The notes under the pieces were generated by a model. The model searched no databases. It was not told the DNA's origin and saw only the letters and a list, made by a program, of their open reading frames with translations. From Vibrio spartinae (GTDB lineage Bacteria; Pseudomonadota; Gammaproteobacteria; Enterobacterales; Vibrionaceae): a DNA stretch of 64,000 nt. Position 1 is the stretch's first letter. Each line of letters begins with the position of its first letter. The stretch is taken from NCBI RefSeq assembly GCF_024347135.1, contig NZ_AP024908.1:558001-622000 (forward strand), read 5' to 3'. This document shows, piece after piece, positions 8,923-18,901 of the stretch. Made by a program: the position numbers and the translations under genes.

Positions 8923-10008
8923 ATGGCTGCATATATATTCCGTCGGTTGTTGTTAGTGATCCCGACGTTGTGGGCAATTATTACTATTAATTTTTTTATT
9001 ATCCAAATTGCACCCGGTGGGCCTGTTGAGCAGGCGATTGCGCAAATGCAGGGGCTCGGTTCAGGGGTGATGGAGCGGCTCGGTGGTGGTGGTCATGATG
9101 TCTCCCTTTCAGACGAAAAAGCGGGACACTCAGGCTATAAAGGTTCAAGAGGACTCGATCCCGAAGTGGTTGCCGAGATTAGACGGCAGTTCGGCTTTGA
9201 TAAGCCGCTGCTGGAACGGTATGTCGAGATGCTAAAAAACTATGCCACGTTCAACTTTGGTCAAAGCCTGTTCAAAGGTGGGGATGTTATTACCCTGATC
9301 AAGGAACGCTTGCCGGTTTCTATCTCGTTGGGTTTGTGGAGTACCTTAATTGTCTACCTTATTTCGATTCCGCTTGGGATTATGAAAGCGATCCGCCATG
9401 GTTCGCGTTTCGATCTTTGGTCCAGTGCCATGATTATCATCGGTTATGCGATCCCCGGTTTTCTGTTTGCGATTTTGTTGATTATTGTCTTTGCCAGTGG
9501 TAACTATTTCGACTGGTTTCCACTGCGGGGATTGGTCTCGGATAATTTTGAACAACTGACGTGGTATCAGCAAGTTGGTGATTATTTTTGGCATCTGACC
9601 TTGCCGATTCTGGCGATGGTGATCGGTGGATTTGCGACATTGACCATGCTGACGAAGAACTCGTTTCTCGATGAAATTAATAAACAGTATGTGGTCACGG
9701 CCCGGGCGAAAGGGTTGGATGAGCGCAGTATTCTGTACCAGCATGTGTTTCGGAATGCGATGTTGATTATCATTGCTGGTTTCCCCAGTGCATTTATCAG
9801 TATTTTCTTCACTGGTTCGATGTTGATTGAAGTGATGTTCTCACTCAACGGTATTGGTTTGCTGGGATTTGAATCGACAATCCAGCGGGATTATCCGGTG
9901 GTATTCAGTTCTCTTTATATTATGACTTTGTTGGGGTTGGTGTTGGGCATCATTTCAGACTTGACGTATACCTGGGTTGACCCGCGTATTGATTTTGAGG
10001 CCCGTTGA
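8923..10008 (+). CDS. yejB: Peptide ABC transporter permease YejB
   Basis: 361 residues. Inner-membrane permease of the DppB family with six predicted helices and the EAA-loop motif ([21 protein letters not shown]), ending in the family-typical [10 protein letters not shown] glycine-rich periplasmic insertion at residues ~45-75 is characteristic of YejB. It begins 8 bp after yejA and is followed immediately, with no gap, by yejE. Confidence 0.95.
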   Translation: MAAYIFRRLLLVIPTLWAIITINFFIIQIAPGGPVEQAIAQMQGLGSGVMERLGGGGHDVSLSDEKAGHSGYKGSRGLDPEVVAEIRRQFGFDKPLLERYVEMLKNYATFNFGQSLFKGGDVITLIKERLPVSISLGLWSTLIVYLISIPLGIMKAIRHGSRFDLWSSAMIIIGYAIPGFLFAILLIIVFASGNYFDWFPLRGLVSDNFEQLTWYQQVGDYFWHLTLPILAMVIGGFATLTMLTKNSFLDEINKQYVVTARAKGLDERSILYQHVFRNAMLIIIAGFPSAFISIFFTGSMLIEVMFSLNGIGLLGFESTIQRDYPVVFSSLYIMTLLGLVLGIISDLTYTWVDPRIDFEAR

Positions 10009-11052
10009 ATGGCGTTGATCAAGATGAATCCAATGAATGCTGAACGCTGGCAACGCTTCAAAAAAAGCAAACGGGGTTACTGGTCACTTTGGCTTTTCAG
10101 TCTCCTGTTTCTGATCAGTTTGTTTGCTGAATTCATTGCCAATGATAAGCCCCTTTTCATTTCTTATGACCATCATTGGTATTTCCCGATCATGTATGTG
10201 TACCCTGAAACTCAGTTTGGTGGTGAGTTTCCGACGGAAGCTGATTATACCGATCCGTATGTTGATGGCTTGATTCGCGAAAAAGGCATGATTGTCTGGC
10301 CGTTGATTCGGTTTAGTTACGATACCATCAATTTTAATATTGACAGTGGCAGCGTCCCGTCGTCGCCGGATGCGGTTAACTGGCTCGGAACAGATGATAA
10401 AGGACGGGATGTCTTAGCCCGGATTATCTATGGGTTCCGTATTTCGGTCTTATTTGGGTTTGTACTCACGCTGGTTTCTTCTGTGATTGGCGTTGGGGTC
10501 GGTGCGATTCAGGGATATTACGGCGGGTGGATTGATCTGTTCGGCCAGCGTTTTATTGAGGTTTGGTCAGGCATGCCAACGCTGTTCTTACTCATTATTC
10601 TGTCTAGTTTTGTTGAGCCGAATTTCTGGTGGTTACTGGGGATTATGGTGTTGTTCAGTTGGATGAGTCTGGTGGGTATTGTGCGGGCTGAATTTCTGCG
10701 GTGTCGTAATTTTGATTATGTCAGAGCAGCACAGGCGATGGGCGTCTCCGATCACCAAATTATGCGCCGCCATATGCTGCCGAACGCCATGGTGGCATCA
10801 TTGACAATGGTGCCATTTATCCTTTCCGGTTCGGTGACGACATTAACGTCACTGGATTTTCTGGGTTTCGGTCTGCCGGTTGGGTCACCATCACTCGGAG
10901 AGCTGCTGGCGCAGGGGAAAGCGAATCTCCAAGCCCCTTGGTTAGGTATATCAGCCTTTGTGGTTCTATCGTTGATGCTGACTTTACTGGTATTTATCGG
11001 TGAAGCGGTGCGAGATGCATTCGATCCACATCAGTACGGGAAACGCACATGA
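10009..11052 (+). CDS. yejE: Peptide ABC transporter permease YejE
   Basis: 347 residues. DppC-type permease partner of YejB. One N-terminal helix precedes a long periplasmic segment (about residues 45-125, ending NWLGTDDKGRDVLARIIYG), then five helices and the EAA loop RAAQAMGVSDHQIMRRHMLP. The ATG directly follows the yejB TGA. It overlaps the start of yejF by 4 bp, consistent with translational coupling. Confidence 0.95.
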   Translation: MALIKMNPMNAERWQRFKKSKRGYWSLWLFSLLFLISLFAEFIANDKPLFISYDHHWYFPIMYVYPETQFGGEFPTEADYTDPYVDGLIREKGMIVWPLIRFSYDTINFNIDSGSVPSSPDAVNWLGTDDKGRDVLARIIYGFRISVLFGFVLTLVSSVIGVGVGAIQGYYGGWIDLFGQRFIEVWSGMPTLFLLIILSSFVEPNFWWLLGIMVLFSWMSLVGIVRAEFLRCRNFDYVRAAQAMGVSDHQIMRRHMLPNAMVASLTMVPFILSGSVTTLTSLDFLGFGLPVGSPSLGELLAQGKANLQAPWLGISAFVVLSLMLTLLVFIGEAVRDAFDPHQYGKRT

Positions 11053-12659
11053 GTCAGGATGTATTGAGTTTAAAGAACCTGTCGATTGGCTTTCGTCGTC
11101 AAGATCGTGCCGCACAAGAGCGTATTGAACAAGTGACACATCAGGTTAGTTTCTCTATCCGTAAGGGGGAGACTCTTGCTCTGGTCGGGGAGAGTGGTTC
11201 CGGAAAGTCGGTGACAGCCAATGCGATTCTGAAGCTGTTGCCACTTCATGCTGCACACTACTGTGAAGGTGAAATCTTTTTTGATGGCATCAATACATTA
11301 ACCTGTTCTGCCCGTCAATTACGCGGGATTCGCGGTGGACGGATTGGTATGATTTTTCAAGAACCGATGGTGTCACTGAATCCGCTGCACAAGGTTGGCA
11401 GACAGTTGGTAGAAACTCTGACAATCCATCGGGGAACCCGGTCTCGTCAAGCTGAAGCAATTGCATTGAACTGGTTAGAAAAGGTTGGTATTCGTGAACC
11501 GGCAACGAAAATTAATGCTTATCCGCATGAACTCTCCGGTGGTGAACGGCAGCGAGTGATGATTGCGATGGCATTGATCAATGAACCTGAGCTGTTGATT
11601 GCCGATGAGCCGACCACGGCATTGGATGTTTCGGTACAAGCCCAGATCCTTGACCTATTGAAAGCGCTCCAACAAGAGCTGGGTATGGCAATGCTGTTTA
11701 TTACGCATGATCTGAGTATTGTCAGGCGGATCGCCGATCGGGTTGCCGTGATGCAACAGGGACATTTGGTCGAAACCGGTGAAACACAGCAACTGTTTAC
11801 GTCACCGCAACATCCTTATACTCATCAGTTAATTCATGCCGAGCCCAGAGGAAAGCCGGTTACCGTCGCTGATCACGCCCCAACATTGCTTCAGGTTCAA
11901 GATCTGAAAGTCTGGTTTGCGATAAAAGGCGGCTTACTAAAGCGCACGCTCAGTCATGTTAAAGCGGTCACGGATATGCAGTTCAATCTGCGAGAAGGTC
12001 ACTCAATTGGCTTGGTTGGAGAGAGTGGATCCGGCAAGTCAACCACCGGATTAGCAATTCTCAAATTGCTTCATTCCGAAGGTTCGATTCGGTTTCGGGA
12101 GACAGAATTACAGTCACTGGATCGTCAAGGGATGTTGCCTTTCCGTCACCAGATGCAAGTGGTATTTCAGGACCCATTCTCGGCACTCAACCCAAGAATG
12201 TCCGTCGCTCAGGTGATTGGTGAAGGGTTGCGAGTCCATCAGCGCTTGAGTGATGCAGAGATTGATCAGCAAATTTGCGAAGTGATGATTGAAGTCGGGC
12301 TCGATCCGCACAGTCGTTATCGTTATCCCAATGAATTTTCCGGTGGTCAACGGCAGCGGATTGCGATTGCCCGGGCATTGATCTTACAACCTCAGTTTAT
12401 TCTACTGGATGAGCCGACATCCTCGCTTGACCGGACCGTGCAGGCGCAGGTGTTGGATTTGCTGAAAATGTTGCAGGAAAAGCACGGTTTGACTTACTTA
12501 TTTATCAGTCATGATCTGAATGTGGTGAAATCCTTGTGTCATTACACCATTGTAATGCGCCAGGGGAAAATGATTGAACAGGGAGAGACACAAACACTCT
12601 TTGCCGACCCGCAACATGAATATACCCGAGAGCTGGTGGCTTTATCTTCATTGTCATAA
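11049..12659 (+). CDS. yejF: Peptide ABC transporter ATP-binding protein YejF (fused double ATPase)
   Basis: 536 residues with two complete nucleotide-binding domains in tandem. Domain 1 has Walker A GESGSGKS, signature LSGGERQRV and Walker B LLIADEPTT. Domain 2 starts near residue 280 with GESGSGKS, FSGGQRQRI and ILLDEPTS. It energises import through YejB/YejE. The ATGA overlap with yejE and the shared strand define the last gene of the operon. A 15-bp repeat spans its stop codon. Confidence 0.96.
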   Translation: MSQDVLSLKNLSIGFRRQDRAAQERIEQVTHQVSFSIRKGETLALVGESGSGKSVTANAILKLLPLHAAHYCEGEIFFDGINTLTCSARQLRGIRGGRIGMIFQEPMVSLNPLHKVGRQLVETLTIHRGTRSRQAEAIALNWLEKVGIREPATKINAYPHELSGGERQRVMIAMALINEPELLIADEPTTALDVSVQAQILDLLKALQQELGMAMLFITHDLSIVRRIADRVAVMQQGHLVETGETQQLFTSPQHPYTHQLIHAEPRGKPVTVADHAPTLLQVQDLKVWFAIKGGLLKRTLSHVKAVTDMQFNLREGHSIGLVGESGSGKSTTGLAILKLLHSEGSIRFRETELQSLDRQGMLPFRHQMQVVFQDPFSALNPRMSVAQVIGEGLRVHQRLSDAEIDQQICEVMIEVGLDPHSRYRYPNEFSGGQRQRIAIARALILQPQFILLDEPTSSLDRTVQAQVLDLLKMLQEKHGLTYLFISHDLNVVKSLCHYTIVMRQGKMIEQGETQTLFADPQHEYTRELVALSSLS

Positions 12660-12673
12660 TCTTATTGTCATAA
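12645..12673. repeat. ~15-bp tandem duplication across the yejF stop codon
   Basis: TCTTCATTGTCATAA is followed by TCTTATTGTCATAA, the same unit with one base missing. The first copy carries the yejF stop; the second is noncoding. Confidence 0.75.
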
Positions 12674-12705
12674 GATGTGAACATCGTCAGTGTTGAGTGA
12701 TGAGC

Positions 12706-12736
12706 GAAAAAAAGCCGCTTTAGTTGAGAAAGCGGC
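12706..12736 (-). terminator. Terminator of the GAPDH gene
   Basis: Perfect 8-bp stem GCCGCTTT / AAAGCGGC, 7-nt loop, followed on the minus strand by seven T residues. It may also stop yejF transcripts. Confidence 0.85.
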
Positions 12737-12841
12737 AAGCACTCAGGTGCATGATCAATGTCATCGGTATACGCAGAAGAGATATCGATAAACTGACGGC
12801 ATCGATCGGTCATTATTATTATGTTGTGGAGACGAAACTGG

Positions 12842-14278
12842 TTATTGGGCCGGATAAGTTTGGTAGCGAACGCCCATCATCTGTTCCATACAGTGAATCA
12901 CCTGACCACTGTAGCCAAATTCATTGTCATACCAGATATACAAGACACAGCGAGAATCCTGAGCAATCGTTGCTGCACCATCGATGACTCCGGCATAGCG
13001 CGAACCGACCAAATCAGTTGAAACGATTTCAGTGGATTCGGTGTAATCAATTTGTGGTGCCAGCGGTGAATTCAGCGCGATATCTCGCAAGTAGTGATTC
13101 AGAGTGTCTTTGTCGGTATCCGTCGCTAAATTTAAGTTGGCAACTGCCATCGATACGTTCGGGGTTGGCACTCGGATCGCATTACCAGTGAGTTTCCCGG
13201 CAAGTTCCGGCAGTGCTTTTGCAACTGCTTTGGCCGCACCGGTTGAGGTCAGCACCATATTGAGTGAAGCACTTCGTCCACGACGTTCACCGGTGTGAAA
13301 GTTATCAATCAAATTCTGATCGTTGGTAAATGAATGAACGGTTTCAATATGACCCGATAAAATCCCATACTGTTCATGAACGGCTTTTAGTACCGGAGTG
13401 ATGGCATTGGTTGTACAACTTGCAGCGGAAATGATGGTGTCATCAGGCAGAATCGTTGATTCGTTGACCCCGAAAACAATATTTTTCATCTCACCTTTGC
13501 TCGGTGCCGTCAGGAGCACTTTGGCTGCGCCTTGACATTGCAGATGCTGACTTAAACCTTCTTGATCACGCCAGACCCCGGTATTATCGACAATGAGTGC
13601 ATCGTGAATCCCATAATCGGTATAGTCGATGTCTTGTGGCTGGTTGGCATAAATCACCTGAATATAGTTGCCATTGGCAATGATCGCTTTACGCTCATGA
13701 TCAACGGTAATACTGCCGTTGAATAGACCGTGAACCGAGTCACGACGTAATAAGCTGGCTCGTTTCTCCAAATCTCCGTCTTTCCCGCCGCGCACTACAA
13801 TCGCCCGTAAACGTAACGGATAGCCGGGACCACTTTTTTCGATCAGCAGGCGTGCCAGTAAACGACCAATTCGACCAAACCCATAAAGCACAACATCTTT
13901 GTGGGCGGCTTTCGGTGTGTGACTCAAAGCATCGTGCAGTGATGTTTGTAAATAGTCCTTCAGGCCGGATTCATCATTGTGGGTCTGCCAGTATCGATGG
14001 GCGAGTTGGCCAATATCAATACGGCTCGGGCTTAATTCAAGTTCGGTGAGCTGTTGTAAAATAGGGCGTGTTTGTTGTAAATCGAGAGGAGAACCAATAT
14101 AGCGCCGGGCAATCCGATGCGTTTTAATAATTTCAATCGTTGCTGCGTTGATTAGCGTTTTACCGAATAAAATGACTTCAACCCCGTGGTTTCGGTATAG
14201 CTGCCCGATAAGGGGAGACATGGATTCCGCAATCGTTTGGCCAGCGTGCCAGTCGAGTAAATGTTTCTCTGGGCTCAT
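12842..14278 (-). CDS. Glyceraldehyde-3-phosphate dehydrogenase, long form
   Basis: 478 residues, about 145 longer at the N-terminus than classical GapA. After the extension comes an NAD-binding Rossmann segment (VVLYGFGRIGRLLARLL, around residue 125), then the catalytic SAASCTTNAITPV with the active-site Cys, and a C-terminal WYDNEFGYSGQVI that is diagnostic for GAPDH. This long type occurs in vibrios and some other gammaproteobacteria alongside a normal gapA. Whether it works in glycolysis or gluconeogenesis cannot be told. A 19-bp palindrome lies ~40 bp upstream of the ATG. Confidence 0.92.
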   Translation of the reverse strand: MSPEKHLLDWHAGQTIAESMSPLIGQLYRNHGVEVILFGKTLINAATIEIIKTHRIARRYIGSPLDLQQTRPILQQLTELELSPSRIDIGQLAHRYWQTHNDESGLKDYLQTSLHDALSHTPKAAHKDVVLYGFGRIGRLLARLLIEKSGPGYPLRLRAIVVRGGKDGDLEKRASLLRRDSVHGLFNGSITVDHERKAIIANGNYIQVIYANQPQDIDYTDYGIHDALIVDNTGVWRDQEGLSQHLQCQGAAKVLLTAPSKGEMKNIVFGVNESTILPDDTIISAASCTTNAITPVLKAVHEQYGILSGHIETVHSFTNDQNLIDNFHTGERRGRSASLNMVLTSTGAAKAVAKALPELAGKLTGNAIRVPTPNVSMAVANLNLATDTDKDTLNHYLRDIALNSPLAPQIDYTESTEIVSTDLVGSRYAGVIDGAATIAQDSRCVLYIWYDNEFGYSGQVIHCMEQMMGVRYQTYPAQ

Positions 14279-14318
14279 GATTCAGGGACCTTTTTATTTT
14301 GTTTACGTTGAGCTTAAG

Positions 14319-14337
14319 TTCATACCTGAGGTATGAA
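14319..14337. promoter_or_regulatory. 19-bp palindrome upstream of the long GAPDH gene
   Basis: TTCATACC-TGA-GGTATGAA is a perfect dyad with 8-bp arms, 41-59 bp upstream of the GAPDH start. The position fits an operator. The regulator is unknown. The rest of the 14279-14630 gap shows nothing I can name. Confidence 0.5.
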
Positions 14338-14630
14338 TTCAGTCATCACCTGTGACTAACGATTGTCTGTTGCAAGGGATGGCTGTTGTTATGAATTTTA
14401 TGGGAGGCGATTCTAATCTGAGTTGTTTTATTTTCCTAGTAAAAATAAAACGACATATTTTACTGTAAATAGAGAGTAAATTAGTTTTTTGAATGGCAAA
14501 AGTATCGATGCATATCGAATGAAAGGATGGACTTCAATTCTGCGTGAATTCGAAATGATGCATCGGCAAGATTTGATGATTTGCCGTTACGATTTTTTTG
14601 GGGATGAGCAGAGTGGGACGAGGATCGACA

Positions 14631-15266
14631 TTAGGCCCATTGCAACACAGCGTACAGTTGAATGTATTTACGCACCAATTGCTGATCTTTGGAGCGTCTG
14701 AGTGGGTGACCATACTTAATATAACAAGGCGAAACCGCATGACAGGTTTCTAAATGTTGGCTTAATCGTGAGTCACTTTCATATAGCGTGATGCCCTGAG
14801 CATTGTACTCGGCGAGCTCATCCGGTAACTGTCCCATCCACCAATAGAGCAATTCCCGGCTGGTGGTTCGACGCGAAATCCAGTGATCAGCGAGCAACAA
14901 TAGTAGGTCTGAGGGTTGAATGGCATAGGCATATTCTTCTTTCCAGAGGGTAATATCCTGAACCAGTTTTTCCCGGCATGTCTTTCCGGCACTGACAAGA
15001 TGGTGCGTTAAGATCCACACGGTGCCTATTTCTGAGGTCACGCGAAAATGATGGGGGAGTTCATGGTGGACATGCAGGTCGATCGGCATATATTCACAAG
15101 AATGGCCGAATTCAATGAGCGTACGGGCGAGTCGTCTGGCAAATGCTTTGGCAAGGTGATGTTCAGTCATTCCCTGATTGTGAATTGTCGGATAATGCTT
15201 TTCACATAACTTCAGACAGTCAGATTGAAACTCATTGACACTTTGAATCAGGATATCCAATAACAA
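14631..15266 (-). CDS. Conserved-looking protein of unknown function
   Basis: 211 residues from a TTG at 15266, chosen because AAGGAG lies eight bases upstream; an in-frame start further up at 15293 would add a hydrophobic stretch and lacks a ribosome-binding site. The protein is mostly helical, with several His-rich patches (DLHVHHELPHHFR) and a Trp/Leu-rich middle (SDLLLLLADHWISRR, LLYWWMGQLPDEL). No signal peptide, membrane helix or motif I recognise. It stands alone between GAPDH and the cytochrome b561 gene. Confidence 0.72.
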   Translation of the reverse strand: MLLDILIQSVNEFQSDCLKLCEKHYPTIHNQGMTEHHLAKAFARRLARTLIEFGHSCEYMPIDLHVHHELPHHFRVTSEIGTVWILTHHLVSAGKTCREKLVQDITLWKEEYAYAIQPSDLLLLLADHWISRRTTSRELLYWWMGQLPDELAEYNAQGITLYESDSRLSQHLETCHAVSPCYIKYGHPLRRSKDQQLVRKYIQLYAVLQWA

Positions 15267-15293
15267 GATTAACACTCCTTGTAAGAACAACAC

Positions 15294-15676
15294 TCAGCGT
15301 AGCATATTTTATACCGAACTCGATTTTTTTTATTCTTTTCGGAGAGCTATTCGACTAAAAATCTTGAGTTTTTGTGATGTTTTCAGCGCATTTGAATCAG
15401 TTAATTTGGGCGAGAGATCACCGAACAAAATGGGGGTAATCAATGATGAACACGCCAATGAAATGCATTTAAATGCGTATAGTTCAATAAATTAGAATGA
15501 GTTCATCGATTTATTAAGGTGTTCGATGAAATATTTATAAGAAATACTTATTAAAGAAAGTTAAGATATACCAATTTCTACTATAAGTACTATTGGAGCA
15601 ACAATTGTTTTCTATTTGGGGAAACCATTATTGGGCAATGATTGTTATGAGCAAATAGACCGTCAGGAAGGGCAAT
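15294..15676. other. Divergent intergenic region
   Basis: 383 bp separating the 14631-15266 gene from cytochrome b561. AT-rich. It holds a 12-bp palindrome GCATTTAAATGC at 15465-15476. No small ORF with a ribosome-binding site was seen. Confidence 0.5.
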
Positions 15677-16219
15677 ATGAGCACTGATGTTAAAAACTAT
15701 AATCTTGTCGCTAGGTGCATACACTGGCTCTCGGCAATCGTTATCGTGGGAATGTTTGCGGTTGGTATTTGGATGGTTGATCTGTCTTACTACAGCACTT
15801 GGTATCATGAGGCGCCTTTTTTACATAAATCTGTCGGGATACTTTTGGCTCTTTTGACCATTTTCCGAGTGATTTGGAAAGCCTCAACCGTATCACCAAA
15901 AGTGACAGGGTCTCGTTTTGAGAAAATTGCATCGAAAGCCGTTCATCATACGATGTATCTTGATTTGTTTATCATCTTTATCTCCGGTTATCTGATTTCT
16001 ACAGAAGATGGCCGAGGCATTGATGTGTTTAACTGGTTTACCATTCCCGGCGCGGGCGCACTCTTTGAAGGGCAGGCTGATCTGGCTGGGGTTGTTCACG
16101 AAATCGCAGCTTGGACATTGATCATTATGGTTGTTCTGCATGTCTTGGCCGCGCTACAACATCACTTTATTTCCAAAGATGATACGTTACGAAAAATGAT
16201 AGGAGCATCTAAATCATGA
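15677..16219 (+). CDS. Cytochrome b561 family protein
   Basis: 180 residues, four membrane helices (about residues 13-33, 48-66, 88-107, 142-162). Candidate haem-ligating His residues sit in helix 1 (ARCIHWLSA), helix 3 (AVHHTMYLD) and helix 4 (VVHEIAAW, VLHVLAALQHHF), the CybB pattern of a di-haem quinol-oxidising b561. The ATG has GGAAGGGCAAT before it. Its stop overlaps the YceI start by four bases, so the two are translationally coupled; b561-YceI pairing is a recurrent arrangement. Confidence 0.93.
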   Translation: MSTDVKNYNLVARCIHWLSAIVIVGMFAVGIWMVDLSYYSTWYHEAPFLHKSVGILLALLTIFRVIWKASTVSPKVTGSRFEKIASKAVHHTMYLDLFIIFISGYLISTEDGRGIDVFNWFTIPGAGALFEGQADLAGVVHEIAAWTLIIMVVLHVLAALQHHFISKDDTLRKMIGASKS

Positions 16220-16785
16220 AAAAGACATTACTAGCAACAGGATTGGCATTCGCGACAACATTATCTTTTGGTGCAACTGCTGCCGATTATGTTATCGACA
16301 CAGAAGGTGGTCACGCATCGATTAACTTTACCGTGAGTCATCTGGGGTACAGCTATATTCAGGGACGCTTTAATCGTTTTGACGGCACATTCTCTTATGA
16401 TCCGCAGAATATCGCTGCATCAAAGGTTGAGGTTAAAGTCGATACGACTTCTCTGGATTCAAACCACGCAGAGCGAGATAAGCACCTTCGTGGCGGAGAA
16501 TTCATTAACGCAGGTAAATATTCAACAGCAATGTTCAAAAGCACCAGTATTGATGATCAGGGTGATGGTGAATTTACGATCAATGGTGATCTGACGCTGC
16601 ATGGACAAACGAAGCCAATCAGTATCGATGCAGAACTCATTGGTGCAGGCCCTGATCCATGGGGAGGCGAGCGTGCCGGTTTTGAAGGGACGACCACACT
16701 ACAGTTATCGGACTTTGGCATCAAAGCAATGGACATGGTTGAAACCGTCGATATGCAGCTTTATGTTGAGGGTATTAAAAAATAA
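16216..16785 (+). CDS. YceI family periplasmic lipid-binding-like protein
   Basis: 189 residues. Signal peptide MKKTLLATGLAFATTLSFG ending in ATAAD, then the lipocalin-like YceI barrel (ASINFTVSHLGYSYIQGRF at the start). YceI proteins bind isoprenoid lipids such as polyisoprenoid quinones. The ATGA overlap with the b561 gene suggests a role tied to quinone redox chemistry. A strong terminator follows. Confidence 0.94.
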   Translation: MKKTLLATGLAFATTLSFGATAADYVIDTEGGHASINFTVSHLGYSYIQGRFNRFDGTFSYDPQNIAASKVEVKVDTTSLDSNHAERDKHLRGGEFINAGKYSTAMFKSTSIDDQGDGEFTINGDLTLHGQTKPISIDAELIGAGPDPWGGERAGFEGTTTLQLSDFGIKAMDMVETVDMQLYVEGIKK

Positions 16786-16811
16786 ATTGCATCCGATACG
16801 ATAGATAAAGG

Positions 16812-16837
16812 AAAGCCTCTCGTTTGAGAGGCTTTTT
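16812..16837 (+). terminator. Terminator after the b561-YceI operon
   Basis: AAAGCCTCTC / GAGAGGCTTT stem with a short TTT-containing loop, then a T run. Confidence 0.9.
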
Positions 16838-16913
16838 TGATCAACGTTCGTTTTGATGAACGGTGCAACCATCGATGATCCAATCATCCATTTGCGTTGG
16901 TGTTTATTAACGC

Positions 16914-17807
16914 TTAGGCATCACTTTTAAGTGCGTCAACTTGCGGCATGGCGTCTGCTTTTTTCTGATTCGGATGGCTGAAGACAAACCAGTTACCTAA
17001 ACCAACAAGGAAAGCCCCACCGACAATATTGCCCAGAGTCACTGGGATCAGGTTGGCAAACACAAAGTGAGAAATCGTCAGATCAGCATATTGACTGGCA
17101 TTTGTACCGACAGCGTGCCAGAACGTATCCGGTGCGAATGTTTGAATCGCAATGCCTAATGGCACCATAAACATATTGGCAACACAGTGTTCAAAACCTG
17201 AAGAAACGAACAGCGCGACGGGTAAAATCGTCATCATTGCTTTGGTTGCTGCATTTTTTGAACTGAACGTTAACCAAACGGCAAGACAGACCAACAGGTT
17301 ACACAAAATGCCGAGGGCGAATGCTTGAATAAAAGTGTGGTGGAGTTTGTGTTGCGCTACATTCAGAGCATTAAGACCCCATTGCCCGTGAGCGCCACCG
17401 TACAAACCTGCCGCCATCACTAATACTAACAGCAACATGGCACCTAAAAAGTTACCCAGATAAACTTTGCCCCAAATGGTCAGCATCTGTGTGGTGTTTA
17501 TTTGTCGATTTGCCCGGGCAAGAATAGAGAGTACAGAACTGGTAAAAAGTTCTCCGCCACAAATCACAACCAGAATCAACCCCAGGCTGAAAGCGATACC
17601 ACCGGCCAGTTTTGCTAATCCCCAAGGGATATCAGCAGAGCCAGTTGTCACTGTAATATAAAATACAAATGCAAGCCCGATAAAAAGGCCAGCCATTATC
17701 CCGAGTCCTAAAATCATCCCTGTTGATTTCTTGGTTTTACTCTGCGCGTAATGTTCTGCTTCAACCATCATTTCAGCAGGCGTTAAGTAATCGGTGTTGT
17801 TCGCCAT
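16914..17807 (-). CDS. focA: Formate channel FocA
   Basis: 297 residues from ATG 17807 (GGAGAG seven bases upstream). Pentameric formate/nitrite transporter family with six helices. FocA-type features include CGGELFTSSVLS (omega-loop Thr), and the gating-His segment VSSGFEHCVANMF; the CNLLVCLAVWL segment also favours FocA over NirC. It moves formate across the inner membrane in mixed-acid fermentation. No pflB lies next to it here. It is divergent from a LysR regulator whose start is 165 bp away. Confidence 0.92.
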   Translation of the reverse strand: MANNTDYLTPAEMMVEAEHYAQSKTKKSTGMILGLGIMAGLFIGLAFVFYITVTTGSADIPWGLAKLAGGIAFSLGLILVVICGGELFTSSVLSILARANRQINTTQMLTIWGKVYLGNFLGAMLLLVLVMAAGLYGGAHGQWGLNALNVAQHKLHHTFIQAFALGILCNLLVCLAVWLTFSSKNAATKAMMTILPVALFVSSGFEHCVANMFMVPLGIAIQTFAPDTFWHAVGTNASQYADLTISHFVFANLIPVTLGNIVGGAFLVGLGNWFVFSHPNQKKADAMPQVDALKSDA

Positions 17808-17971
17808 ATGGGCTCTCCAGATATAACTCAAAGCGTTTAAATTGTGTGCTACAGCACATTCCTGTGCGTAGAGTACCTAATTTTACACCATACGGTAAAT
17901 TGGTAATTCTGAATATAACTATCAATTTGATTGATAGTTGCCGCAAGCCCCGTAGAATAAAGGTGTCGTGG

Positions 17972-18901
17972 ATGCACAATGAGATAGGTAAATCGGTGAG
18001 ATATACATTAAAACAGATCGCTGTCTTCGATGCGATTGCTGAGAACGGCAGTGTCAGTCAGGCTGCGGATTATTTGTCTCTGACACAGTCTGCAACCAGT
18101 ATGTCTTTGTCGCAACTGGAAAAAATTTTGGGGCGCGCATTATTCGAGCGTCAGGGTAAACAGATGCGACTGACTCATTGGGGAGAATGGCTGCGACCAA
18201 GAGCAAGACGTTTGTTGCAGGACGCCCGACAGATCGAGACTGGTTTTTTTGATTTGCAGGGCATTAGTGGTGATCTGACGCTGTGTGCCAGCCAAACACC
18301 GGCAGAGCATTTGCTTCCGGAACTGATCAGCCTGTTGGATCATCGTTACCCCGATGTCCGGATCAAAGTCAGTGTCAAAAGTTCACATAATGTCATTGAA
18401 GATGTTCTGAATTACCGCAGTGATTTAGGCATTATCGAAGGTCGTTGTGATGATCATCGACTCTGTCAGGAGATTTGGTGTAGTGATCAGCTGATGATTG
18501 TTGCTGCGCCTGATCATCCGTATGCAAGCTTGCCCTCTGTCAGTTTCGAGTTACTTGCACAAGCTCGCTGGGTGTTAAGAGAACCCGGATCAGGCACTAG
18601 GATGGTGTTTGAAAGTGCGATTCATCCATATGTTGCTCAGTTGGATGTCTGGCGTGAGTACGATTTTGTGCCGCTCCTGTGCAGCCTGACAGCACATTCA
18701 GATTATTTGACCTGCTTGCCGTATCTTGAAGTCAAACCGTTAATTGAAAGTAACCAGTTAGTCGCCTTGAATGTTCCTGAATTAAAGATGGATCGGAGCT
18801 TGTCTTTTATCTGGCGTGCCGATGTCGGTGAACATCCATTAATCGACTGTATCAGGACAACCGGCCTGCACATGGTCGAAGGCCGGTCTCTGTTACGATA
18901 G
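17972..18901 (+). CDS. LysR-family transcriptional regulator (YeiE-like)
   Basis: 309 residues from ATG 17972 (AAGGTG upstream); a GTG at 17996 is an alternative, and the longer frame from 17723 overlaps focA and is not homologous. The HTH covers about residues 12-70 (GSVSQAADYLSLTQSATSMSL), then a LysR substrate-binding domain with the YeiE/CysB-like SGDLTLCASQTPAEHLLP segment. Divergent from focA, which it may regulate (inference from position). Confidence 0.9.
   Translation: MHNEIGKSVRYTLKQIAVFDAIAENGSVSQAADYLSLTQSATSMSLSQLEKILGRALFERQGKQMRLTHWGEWLRPRARRLLQDARQIETGFFDLQGISGDLTLCASQTPAEHLLPELISLLDHRYPDVRIKVSVKSSHNVIEDVLNYRSDLGIIEGRCDDHRLCQEIWCSDQLMIVAAPDHPYASLPSVSFELLAQARWVLREPGSGTRMVFESAIHPYVAQLDVWREYDFVPLLCSLTAHSDYLTCLPYLEVKPLIESNQLVALNVPELKMDRSLSFIWRADVGEHPLIDCIRTTGLHMVEGRSLLR

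Noticed and set aside
12505..12813. 102-residue minus-strand ORF overlapping the yejF end
   Set aside because: Antisense to the conserved C-terminus of YejF and crosses the GAPDH terminator.
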